This document shows, piece after piece, positions 7,765-14,297 of a DNA stretch of 15,062 bases (the first letter of the stretch is position 1; the number at the start of each line of letters is the position of its first letter). The DNA lies in the NCBI GenBank assembly GCA_023391315.1, contig JAEWBD010000098.1, positions 1 through 15,062 on the forward strand, written 5' to 3'. The stretch is from Bacteroidota bacterium (GTDB lineage Bacteria > Bacteroidota > Bacteroidia > Chitinophagales > Chitinophagaceae). The position numbers and the translations under genes are program-made. The notes beneath the pieces are model-generated. The model was not told where the DNA came from and ran no database searches. It was given only the letters and a program-made list of their open reading frames with translations.

Positions 7765-8607
7765 GTGATTAAAACTATTTGTGTTTGCGGCGCCGGAACC
7801 ATGGGCAGCGGAATTGCACAGGTTATTGCATCAAACAACATTCAAGTAATTCAATTTGATGTGAATGAAAACATGCTTGAAAAAAGCAAAACATCTATTA
7901 CAAATAATTTGCAAAAGCTTGTTGACAAAGGCAGGCTGGAGCAAGCGCAAAAGAAAGATATATTGCAACGTATTGCATTTACATCTTCTATAAAAAACTG
8001 TATTGCTGAATTGGTTATAGAAGCCGTTGTAGAAGATAAGTTGATCAAACAACATTTATTTGATGAGCTTGCTGCTATAAATACGGCTGATACCATTTTT
8101 GCAACCAATACATCATCTATTTCCATTACGGCATTAAGCAAAGAAAAAAAATATGCTTCCCGTTTTGCGGGCCTGCATTTTTTTAACCCGGCACCTTTAA
8201 TGAAGCTGGTGGAAATTATCCGTACAGAGCATACAAATGATGAAGTTATTGATACCTTAAAAAAGTTTACTGAGCAATTAGATAAAACGGCAGTTGTGTG
8301 TAATGATGCGCCCGGGTTTATTGTAAATCGTGTGGCAAGGCATTATTATCTTGAAGCCATGCAAATTGCCGAAAAAGGTATTGCAGATATAAGAACCATT
8401 GATACAATAATGGAAGCCACTGGTTTTAAAATGGGCCCTTTTAAATTGATGGATTTAATTGGGCTTGATGTAAATTATGCAGTAAGTAATATTGTATGGA
8501 ATGAGCTCGGTAAACCTGAGCGCTTAAAACCTTCGCGTTTGCAAAAAGATAAAGTGGATGCCAACGAACTCGGTAAAAAAAATGGCAAAGGTTTTTACGA
8601 ATATTAA
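7765..8607 (+). CDS. 3-hydroxybutyryl-CoA dehydrogenase (3-hydroxyacyl-CoA dehydrogenase family)
   Basis: About 280 residues, standard for the short single-function family. The start is unclear between TTG 7759 and GTG 7765. GTG gives MIKTICVCGAGTMG, which fits the usual N-terminus, so I prefer it; no clear ribosome site decides. Numbered from TTG: the NAD-binding GAGTMGSGIA is at 11-20, with an aspartate at the end of the second strand (QFDVNE). Catalytic residues are visible as TNTSSISI (S119), GLHFFNPAP (H140), VEII (E152) and NDAPGFIVNR (N190). The C-terminal helical domain has KMGPFKLMDLIGLDV and ends in KKNGKGFYEY, the usual family ending. It reversibly oxidises 3-hydroxybutyryl-CoA to acetoacetyl-CoA with NAD(P) in the cytosol, in fatty-acid or butyrate-type metabolism. 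No thiolase or crotonase gene lies nearby, so the pathway direction cannot be read. The small gene and lpxH-like gene downstream may be co-transcribed. Confidence 0.93.
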   Translation: MIKTICVCGAGTMGSGIAQVIASNNIQVIQFDVNENMLEKSKTSITNNLQKLVDKGRLEQAQKKDILQRIAFTSSIKNCIAELVIEAVVEDKLIKQHLFDELAAINTADTIFATNTSSISITALSKEKKYASRFAGLHFFNPAPLMKLVEIIRTEHTNDEVIDTLKKFTEQLDKTAVVCNDAPGFIVNRVARHYYLEAMQIAEKGIADIRTIDTIMEATGFKMGPFKLMDLIGLDVNYAVSNIVWNELGKPERLKPSRLQKDKVDANELGKKNGKGFYEY

Positions 8608-8689
8608 AGCGGACAAGCTCCTTCCGCTGTTAAAAGATGACTGATTTATTTTTCAGGAATTAAATTTGCTTTCATTCGAAATAAAAAAT

Positions 8690-8866
8690 ATGCAGGAACT
8701 TATTGATAAATTAATAAATGAAGCCGGCCTTACCGATAAACAGGCTTTACAGGCCATAACGATTGTGAAAGATTTTGCGAAAAGTAAATTCCCTATGTTT
8801 GGCGGCGCCATAGAAAAAGCCTTTGCCAAACACAGTAAAAAAGAAGACGAAGATTTTCTTGATTAA
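8690..8866 (+). CDS. Small conserved-looking helical protein (58 residues)
   Basis: Starting at ATG 8690 gives 58 residues. An upstream TTG at 8666 would add eight residues but looks less likely. The sequence is mostly amphipathic helix: MQELIDKLINEAGLTDKQALQAI, then VKDFAKSKFPMFGGAIEKAFA, and an acidic lysine-rich tail ending DEDFLD. The GLTDKQA / KSKFPMFGGAI pattern resembles a small family I have seen in Bacteroidota genomes, but I cannot name it and no function is known to me. There is no signal peptide or transmembrane segment. It lies 82 bp after the dehydrogenase gene and 35 bp before the lpxH-like gene, all on one strand, so it is likely part of the same transcription unit. The coding call rests on position, good start context and a coherent amphipathic pattern. 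Confidence 0.72.
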   Translation: MQELIDKLINEAGLTDKQALQAITIVKDFAKSKFPMFGGAIEKAFAKHSKKEDEDFLD

Positions 8867-8901
8867 TCTTCCATTTATTTCCATCTAATGTTTAAGTTTT
8901 A

Positions 8902-9660
8902 ATGGAGCTATTGCCTGGCAAAAAAATTTACTTTCTCTCCGATTTTCATCTGGGCGCTCCTGATTTTGCAGCAAGCCTGGTAAGGGAAAAAAAGATCGTT
9001 GCTTTTTTGGAAACTGTGCGGCATGATGCTGTAGCTATAATTATTGGCGGCGATGTATTCGACTTTTGGTATGAATACAAAACGGTGGTTCCAAAACATT
9101 TTGTACGGCTGCTTGGCAAGTTGGCTGAAATTACAGACAGCGGCATTCCCGTGATGTTATTTGCCGGCAACCACGATATGTGGATGCAAGATTATTTTCA
9201 AACCGAATTAAACATACCGGTTTACTTTGAGCCCAGGACTTTTACGTGGAATAATAAAAAGTTTTTTATCGGCCATGGCGATGGTTTGGGGCCGGGAGAT
9301 CATGGCTATAAATTCCTTAAAAAAATATTCAGAAATAAATTCTGCCAATGGTCGTTTGGCCAGTTGCATCCAACCTGGGGCATGCGGCTTGCCAATTATT
9401 TCAGCCGAAAAAGCAGGCAGAAAACAGGCTCGTCCGATGCTGTTTTTTTAGGGGAGGATAACGAATGGCTGGTTATTTTTTGCAGGGAAGTGCTGGCAAA
9501 AGAACATTTTGATTATTTCATTTTCGGCCATCGCCACCTGCCCTTAAAAATTAGGCTTAACGATAACGCTGAATACATTAATCTCGGCGACTGGATCACA
9601 CATTTTACCTACGCTGTATTTGACGGCAGCACCGTTGAATTAAAGAAATGGGAAGAGTAG
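8902..9660 (+). CDS. lpxH: UDP-2,3-diacylglucosamine diphosphatase-like metallophosphatase (LpxH-like)
   Basis: 252 residues, close to the length of LpxH (about 240). It has the ordered metallophosphoesterase motifs: SDFHLG (13-18, D14 and H16), GGDVFDFWYE (49-58, D51), AGNHDMW (88-94, N90, H91, D92), GHGDGLGPGDHGY (124-136, H125) and GHRHLP (209-214, H210, H212). FDFWYE and the GHGD block point to the LpxH group rather than a general phosphoesterase. LpxH cleaves UDP-2,3-diacylglucosamine to lipid X and UMP at the inner face of the inner membrane, in lipid A synthesis. The third motif is GNHD, where E. coli LpxH has GNRD, as in other metallophosphatases, so the symbol is probable rather than certain. 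There is no signal peptide. The start at ATG 8902 is preceded by an A/T-rich stretch without a clear Shine-Dalgarno. Confidence 0.82.
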   Translation: MELLPGKKIYFLSDFHLGAPDFAASLVREKKIVAFLETVRHDAVAIIIGGDVFDFWYEYKTVVPKHFVRLLGKLAEITDSGIPVMLFAGNHDMWMQDYFQTELNIPVYFEPRTFTWNNKKFFIGHGDGLGPGDHGYKFLKKIFRNKFCQWSFGQLHPTWGMRLANYFSRKSRQKTGSSDAVFLGEDNEWLVIFCREVLAKEHFDYFIFGHRHLPLKIRLNDNAEYINLGDWITHFTYAVFDGSTVELKKWEE

Positions 9661-9707
9661 CAGCTTGTTATTTTATTTCAAGATATACCAGGCCAAAAAA
9701 TTACCAG

Positions 9708-9715
9708 TAGTTTTG
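9708..9715 (+). promoter_or_regulatory. -7 promoter element of rnpB
   Basis: TAGTTTTG is an exact match to the Bacteroidota TAnnTTTG element. The predicted 5' end of RNase P RNA lies six bases after it (9721), the expected distance to a start point. No TTG is found at the matching -33 distance. Confidence 0.6.
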
Positions 9716-9720
9716 CATTG

Positions 9721-10040
9721 CTACAAACCCGTGCTATCGTTCCAATTTATTGGAAAGGAAAGTCCGGACAGCACAGGGCAGCCCACCATGTGTTAAGCAT
9801 GGCTTTCCCGGTTTCGGGAAAAGAGAAAGTGCCACAGAAAATAACTGTTTCGCAATTAGCGGAATGAGGGTGAAAATGTGAGGTAAGAGCTCACGTTCTG
9901 TTGCAGTAATGTAACAGAAGGGTAAACCTTGGGCGCTGCAATGCCACGTAAAGAAGCCATAGAGCTGCCCGCTCTGCTTCGGGGTAGGCAGCACAGATAA
10001 ATGATAGCTTAAAACAGAATCCGGCTTACGGGGTTTGTAG
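9721..10040 (+). ncRNA. rnpB: RNase P RNA (bacterial type A)
   Basis: The catalytic RNA of RNase P, which removes 5' leaders from tRNA precursors. Signatures in order: the outer P1 helix pairs CTACAAACCC (9721-9730) with GGGTTTGTAG (10031-10040). The P3 hairpin is TTCCAATTTATTGGAA, followed by the conserved GGAAAGTCCGGACA (CR-I). The middle has ACAGAAAATAACTG, then GAGGGTGAAAATGTGAGGTAAGAGCTCAC. The 3' end has CAGAATCCGGCTTAC (CR-V), which pairs with CR-I to form P4. The length of about 320 is usual for the type. The gene sits between convergent protein genes, transcribed away from lpxH by its own promoter. The exact ends are inferred from P1 and the flanking promoter element and T-run. Confidence 0.95.
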
Positions 10041-10047
10041 TTTTTTT
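10028..10047 (+). terminator. Likely rnpB terminator (3' strand of P1 plus T-run)
   Basis: Seven thymidines (10041-10047) follow directly the 3' strand of the P1 helix (GGGTTTGTAG). P1 could act as the terminator hairpin only if it forms in time, because its partner strand is more than 300 bases upstream. This is inferred from layout. Confidence 0.4.
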
Positions 10048-10092
10048 AAAATTAATGACTGCCGGCAATACATAAATAAAAATGAAGCCGGT

Positions 10093-11541
10093 TTAATGCG
10101 GAGGCCTGCGTTTTAATACGCCCCCTGCTGTTTCCTTTATAGTGCTGGCAAATACAAAAGCCTTCGGGTCTTCAGCATATACGAGGTTTTTAAGCTTACG
10201 CATTTCGAGCCTGCTTATTACGGTAAAGATGATATCAACATCGGTATGCACTTCATATTTACCGGGAAGAAAGCCACGTTCGCCTTTATAAATGGTTATA
10301 CCACGGCCCATTTCGTTTACCAGCTTTTCTTTTATGCGCTCACTGTTGCCCGAAATAATAGTTACGCCGGTATAAGCTTCAATGCCTTCCACTACATAGT
10401 CCACTGTTTTGGACGCAGTAAAATAAGTTAGCATTGAATAGAGTGAAGTTTCCATACCAAACTGGAATGCAGCTATACTGAATATAATGATGTTAAGGCC
10501 CAACACAATTTCACTGATGGTAAAGCTTGTGTGCCTTAATGTGTATAATGCAAGTACTTCAATACCATCCACGGCGCAACCGCCGCGCATGGTAAGGCCA
10601 ATGCCTATACCAAGAAAGAAACCACCAAAAATAGATATGAGCAGTTTATCTGAAGTAATAACAGGATATGGCACAAGGAAAAGACAGAGTCCTAACAGGA
10701 TAATACAAATGAGTGTTTTTATAGCAAAATTCCTGCTGGCAACAAAAGCGCTCATAATTATAAGCGGTGCATTTACGGCGATAATTACTACTGCAAGATT
10801 TATATGATATATCTCATGAATAAGCAGCGATATACCCGTCATGCCGCCGTCAAAGAAATGGTTGGGTACAAGAAATCCTTTTAAAGCAAAACCTGCAGTG
10901 GCCACACCAAATATCATCAGTAAAATATCGGCAAAACTAAAATCGCGGTGGTTTTTTGTTTTTGTATGATGCTGGCGGCTGAGTTTTTTTAAGTTGGCCT
11001 CCTTACGTGCAGTAAGTTTTTCTTTCGCGCTTTCCGTAAAAAAATTATGCGACCTTAAAAAATCAACCTGCTTTTTTAACCATTCTTCATTGGTAAGATT
11101 GGGATCGCGGTATTTTAATTCACGGTAAAGCCTGTTTGAAAAAACGTTGTAATCATCTGTACCGATATAATACACATCAGCGTCGCAAAGAATTCTTGAA
11201 AGATGGTTCTTTGGCTGCTGCGGTACTTTTGTTGACATTATTATTTCACAAACAGCTTCCACCTGCGCGGGGTTATAATTGTATTGCGGCAATAGCTCCC
11301 GTGAAAGATTGCAGGATGTTTCTTCATGGGTTTCATAAGTTGATAAAAAACCTGCATCGTGCATAAGGGCAGCCGTTTGCAGAAGCTGCAATTCTTCAGT
11401 GCCCAATCCTTCCAGTTCACCTAATTCAATAGCATTTCTTATTACAATTTCCGTATGTTCTGCATTGTGATAAGTTAGCCACTCAGGCAATTCCCGGTGC
11501 AGTTTTTCCAGTATATATGATTGTATTTTTTGTACTTCCAT
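10093..11541 (-). CDS. HD phosphohydrolase-YitT membrane-DUF2179 three-domain protein
   Basis: 482 residues from ATG 11541. A TTG at 11562 would add seven, but the ATG is preferred. Numbers below are from the ATG. Residues 1-170 form an HD-superfamily domain with YHNAEHT (H25, H29), LMHDAGF (H61-D62), YETHEE (H72), IIMSTK and ILCDADVYYIG (D120), so the metal ligands appear intact. This domain type hydrolyses nucleotides, including cyclic ones. A basic linker (about 170-200) leads to a YitT-type membrane domain, with hydrophobic segments near 203-223, 246-268, 275-294, 302-319 and 345-362; PNHFFDGGMTGISLL and RGGCAVDGIEVLALY are typical. The C-terminus (about 390-475) is DUF2179, with GRGITIYKGERG. 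Typical YitT proteins consist of the membrane part plus DUF2179 only, at about 280-300 residues. The gene lies 44 bp after the cyclase gene on the same strand and converges with rnpB. A link to cyclic-nucleotide turnover is inference. Confidence 0.88.
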   Translation of the reverse strand: MEVQKIQSYILEKLHRELPEWLTYHNAEHTEIVIRNAIELGELEGLGTEELQLLQTAALMHDAGFLSTYETHEETSCNLSRELLPQYNYNPAQVEAVCEIIMSTKVPQQPKNHLSRILCDADVYYIGTDDYNVFSNRLYRELKYRDPNLTNEEWLKKQVDFLRSHNFFTESAKEKLTARKEANLKKLSRQHHTKTKNHRDFSFADILLMIFGVATAGFALKGFLVPNHFFDGGMTGISLLIHEIYHINLAVVIIAVNAPLIIMSAFVASRNFAIKTLICIILLGLCLFLVPYPVITSDKLLISIFGGFFLGIGIGLTMRGGCAVDGIEVLALYTLRHTSFTISEIVLGLNIIIFSIAAFQFGMETSLYSMLTYFTASKTVDYVVEGIEAYTGVTIISGNSERIKEKLVNEMGRGITIYKGERGFLPGKYEVHTDVDIIFTVISRLEMRKLKNLVYAEDPKAFVFASTIKETAGGVLKRRPPH

Positions 11542-11585
11542 TAAGGAAATTTTGTGCTCCAATAAATTATAATAAGGAAGCTTTG

Positions 11586-12626
11586 TTAATTCAATACTTC
11601 AAACACTTCAAGTATTTCCTTTTTGTTTTTTACTTCAAGCTGGCCCACAGGCCTGCAATTAAATGATTCTTTTATTTTTTCATACGATTTTGCTTCAATT
11701 AAAATTTGCCCGGGCTGCGCTTTGCTTTGCAGGCGCTGTGCTGTATTTACCACATCGCCAATAACGGTATAATCCAGCCTGCGCAAACCGGCTGCGCCAA
11801 TATTGCCCGATATCATTTCACCACTGTTAGCGCCTATGGAAACTTCCGGCAAAAAACCTGCTATGCCTTTCTCCGGCGGCATATTGTGAATGGCATTGCG
11901 CACGGCAAGGCAGGCTTCTATGGCACGGTCGAGGTGATATTCGCCATGAAATACCGCCATTACAGCATCACCTATAAACTTATCTACAAAACCATTCTGC
12001 GCTATTATTTCTTTTACAATAACATCAAAATAAGTATTAAGCAGGTGTACAACCACATCGGGTTTTTCTCTTTCTGTTATTGATGTGAAACCACATATAT
12101 CAATGAATATAACAGTAGCTTCAATATTCTCATTTATGGTAAGGGATTGTTCAAATTCTTTTTTCTCCATAAACTTCAGCACCGATTCATCCACATACAT
12201 TTTTAGAATATTGTTTTCTTTAATGGCCTGCAATGTTTGTTTTAACTGTGTAACATACTCAATTGTTTTTTTAAGCGTGAGTTCAAAATCTGCGAAGTTT
12301 ACGGGCTTGGTTATAAAATCAAAAGCGCCGCGGTTCATGGCGGTGCGTATATTTTCCATGTCGCCGTAAGCAGAAACAATTACTGTTTTAATAATGGGGC
12401 TTACATCGTGCAACCTTTCAAGCAGCGTTAAGCCATCCATTTCCGGCATATTAATATCGCTGAAAACAAGTTCTATATTTGGATCCTGCTGCAGTTTTTC
12501 AAGCGCTTCGCGGCCGGTTAATGCAAATACAAATTCGTATTGATGTTCCCTTATTTGTTTACGAAATTTTTGTTTGATTAATATCTCAAGATCAGTTTCG
12601 TCGTCTGCCACTAATATTTTAGTCAT
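11586..12626 (-). CDS. Response regulator with class III adenylate/guanylate cyclase output domain
   Basis: 346 residues. The receiver (1-120) has D8/D9, phosphoacceptor D57 (FSDINMPEMDG), S85 and K107 (ITKPV). A helical linker (about 121-165) includes MYVDESVLKFMEKK. The cyclase (about 168-346) has FIDICGFT (metal D176), VDKFIGDAVMAVF (metal D220, K216), LDYTVIGDVVNTAQRL (T287, N294, R298) and the usual C-terminal GQLEVKNKKEILEVFEV. A Lys/Thr pair at the base-recognition positions suggests ATP as substrate, hence cAMP, though this rule is not absolute. The protein should be cytosolic, with phosphorylation of D57 regulating synthesis. The ATG overlaps the end of the upstream stand-alone receiver gene by 8 bp, and the HD-YitT gene follows after 44 bp. 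All visible catalytic positions are intact, so an active enzyme is expected. Confidence 0.92.
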   Translation of the reverse strand: MTKILVADDETDLEILIKQKFRKQIREHQYEFVFALTGREALEKLQQDPNIELVFSDINMPEMDGLTLLERLHDVSPIIKTVIVSAYGDMENIRTAMNRGAFDFITKPVNFADFELTLKKTIEYVTQLKQTLQAIKENNILKMYVDESVLKFMEKKEFEQSLTINENIEATVIFIDICGFTSITEREKPDVVVHLLNTYFDVIVKEIIAQNGFVDKFIGDAVMAVFHGEYHLDRAIEACLAVRNAIHNMPPEKGIAGFLPEVSIGANSGEMISGNIGAAGLRRLDYTVIGDVVNTAQRLQSKAQPGQILIEAKSYEKIKESFNCRPVGQLEVKNKKEILEVFEVLN

Positions 12627-12999
12627 GTACCTGCTTTTTTAATTTATCTTTTAAAAGAGTAAAGTCGAGGGGCTTGGTCAGGAAATCATCTGCGCCGAGG
12701 CTTAGCGACCTGTTGTAATTCTCTTCATCGCCGTAAGCGGTGATCATCATTACAACAGGCGGCGGCACGGCATACATCTGTTTTATTTTTTGCAATAGCT
12801 CCAGGCCGCTCATGCCAGGCATATTAATATCTGAAAGAATAAGTACCACTTCATGTTCATGATGGTTTAAATAAGCCAGCGCATCTTCCCCTGAATTGGA
12901 AAAAGCAAAAACAAACTCGCCATTCCTTATCTCTTTTCTAAAACGTTGTTCAAATAAAACTTTTACATCAGCCTCGTCATCCACAACCAAAATCTTCAT
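12619..12999 (-). CDS. Stand-alone receiver-domain response regulator
   Basis: 126 residues, a bare CheY-like receiver with no output domain. D7/D8 (LVVDDEA), phosphoacceptor D57 (ILSDINMPGMSG), T87 (MITAYGD) and K109 (FLTKPLDF) are all present. It resembles the receiver of the next gene closely (DEADVKVLFEQRFRKEIRNG versus DETDLEILIKQKFRKQIREH), so the two probably arose by duplication. Its stop codon overlaps the cyclase start by 8 bp, so translation should be coupled. Without an output domain it may act by protein contact, as a phosphate sink or intermediate for a shared kinase, or by pairing with the cyclase receiver. A membrane histidine kinase begins about 1.3 kb away (14298, + strand) and is a candidate phosphodonor, but the pairing is not shown by the sequence. 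Confidence 0.92.
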   Translation of the reverse strand: MKILVVDDEADVKVLFEQRFRKEIRNGEFVFAFSNSGEDALAYLNHHEHEVVLILSDINMPGMSGLELLQKIKQMYAVPPPVVMMITAYGDEENYNRSLSLGADDFLTKPLDFTLLKDKLKKQVHD

Positions 13000-13016
13000 A
13001 TAAATATTTTTATTAC

Positions 13017-13024
13017 CAAATATA
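13017..13024 (-). promoter_or_regulatory. -7 promoter element for the receiver-cyclase-HD/YitT operon
   Basis: On the minus strand this reads TATATTTG, an exact TAnnTTTG match. The start point would fall near 13011, about 12 bases before the ATG at 12999. No TTG is seen at the expected -33 spacing, so the element is only partly supported. It fits the head of a three-gene operon. Confidence 0.45.
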
Positions 13025-13122
13025 ATTTAAAGCAGTTTAGCCGAAGTTTTCTTTGTAGTATAAGACAGCTTTCTCATTTAAACCTGCTGTTACAAATTTG
13101 CTTAATTGTTTTAAATACAGCT

Positions 13123-14097
13123 TTATAATTTGAGATTATTTATTGCCAGTAATTCATTGCATATTCTTTCCACGCTTTTTTGCAAAGGTGTATAGCTGAA
13201 AGTAGGCATCGCTTTCAATAATTTGCTGTTGTCGAAATATACTTTAGCCAGCGCCGTACGTGCCGTTTCTTTTGTAATGAAAGGCGCCTTGCCGGTAATA
13301 AAACTCTTTAATGCTTCAAACCGCCAAACAATGCCTGCCATAAAAGGCGTTATTTTTTTTGACGGTGCTTTTTTATGAAATGCTTCGGCAATAAGATCGA
13401 ATAAATTTTTATAACCCGTGTTTTCTGCACTTAATATAAACCGCTCCCTGCAAATATTGCTTTGCATTAAAGCTATCATGGCTTTTGTAACATCCTGCAC
13501 ATCCACAAAACCGGTTACGCCATCCGAGTAGTAAGGAAACTCGTTATATATGGTTTTAAAAATTTCAGAAGAGCCTGCATTCCAGTTGCCTGCACCAAGA
13601 ATAATCGACGGGTTCACAATCACCGCATTTAATCCTTCTGCCATGCCGCGCCACACTTCCATCTCTGCCAGGTATTTACTTTCCCCATATACGCTGTTGC
13701 TTGTTTCTTCGGTCCACTGCATTTCCTCGGTAACAACTGTGTTCTCCCGTATCCTGCCTAAAGCTGCAACAGAACTTACATGCAATAGTTTGCGCACGCC
13801 GGCATTTAAAGCCGCATTTACAATATTTGCCGTTCCTTCTGCGTTGGTTTTAAAAAGCTGCCTTTTATCTTTTGGATTATAGGAAATTTTACCGGCGCAA
13901 TGATATACCTCATCCACACCCTCCATTATTTCTTCCAGTAAAATCACGTCAAACAAATCTCCCTGCACCCATTCTATGGCAGGATGATGAAAAGGTATTT
14001 CTTTCCTGTATAAAGCCTTAATGCGAGGTTCATGCCCTGCAAGCGTTTTTGTTAAACATGAACCAAGCAACCCGGTTGCGCCGGTAATAAAGATCAT
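13123..14097 (-). CDS. NAD(P)-dependent epimerase/dehydratase or dihydroflavonol-reductase-like extended SDR
   Basis: 324 residues, with an extended SDR fold. The nucleotide-binding motif is FITGATGLLGS (3-13). DEVYHCAGKISYNP (62-75) and TNAEGTANIVNAAL follow. The catalytic set is visible as LHVSSVAALG (S109) and YGESKYLAE (Y137, K141). The substrate-side VNPSIILGAGNW and FVDVQDV segments fit the group that covers dihydroflavonol-4-reductase-like and sterol/aldehyde reductases as well as sugar epimerases. Substrate and direction cannot be read from the sequence. No membrane segment or signal peptide is present. The gene stands alone: 123 bp separates it from the receiver gene downstream, and it is divergent from the histidine kinase gene at 14298. 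It is not clearly part of the signalling operon. Confidence 0.88.
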   Translation of the reverse strand: MIFITGATGLLGSCLTKTLAGHEPRIKALYRKEIPFHHPAIEWVQGDLFDVILLEEIMEGVDEVYHCAGKISYNPKDKRQLFKTNAEGTANIVNAALNAGVRKLLHVSSVAALGRIRENTVVTEEMQWTEETSNSVYGESKYLAEMEVWRGMAEGLNAVIVNPSIILGAGNWNAGSSEIFKTIYNEFPYYSDGVTGFVDVQDVTKAMIALMQSNICRERFILSAENTGYKNLFDLIAEAFHKKAPSKKITPFMAGIVWRFEALKSFITGKAPFITKETARTALAKVYFDNSKLLKAMPTFSYTPLQKSVERICNELLAINNLKL

Positions 14098-14297
14098 TGC
14101 AGCACTTTTAAAATTTATAGTTTTTGCACCCGGTAAAAACCATATTGATTATAAAAGCTGTAAATGTAAACTGAAGTTGCCGGAAATTGAATTGCAAATA
14201 ATAATCGGCTATTGCTGCATAATAATTATTTTTCTGATTGTACATTTATTATTTTGAACGCCTCTCTTCTTTAAAAAGTTATATTAACAGTTAAGAT

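Noticed and set aside
9734..9994. 86-codon minus-strand reading frame
   Set aside because: It lies entirely inside the RNase P RNA gene, whose conserved elements explain the sequence; the frame is a by-product.
10055..10093. GCCGGC/GCCGG inverted repeat between rnpB and the HD-YitT gene as a terminator
   Set aside because: The stem is only about five pairs with a loop of more than 20 bases and no good T-run, too weak to call.
11542..11562. TTG at 11562 as the start of the HD-YitT gene
   Set aside because: An ATG seven codons later (11541) gives a normal N-terminus, and the extra residues add no recognisable feature.
14021..14257. 78-codon plus-strand frame opposite the SDR gene start
   Set aside because: Its first part is antisense to the epimerase N-terminus and the rest is AT-rich intergenic sequence with no coherent protein pattern.
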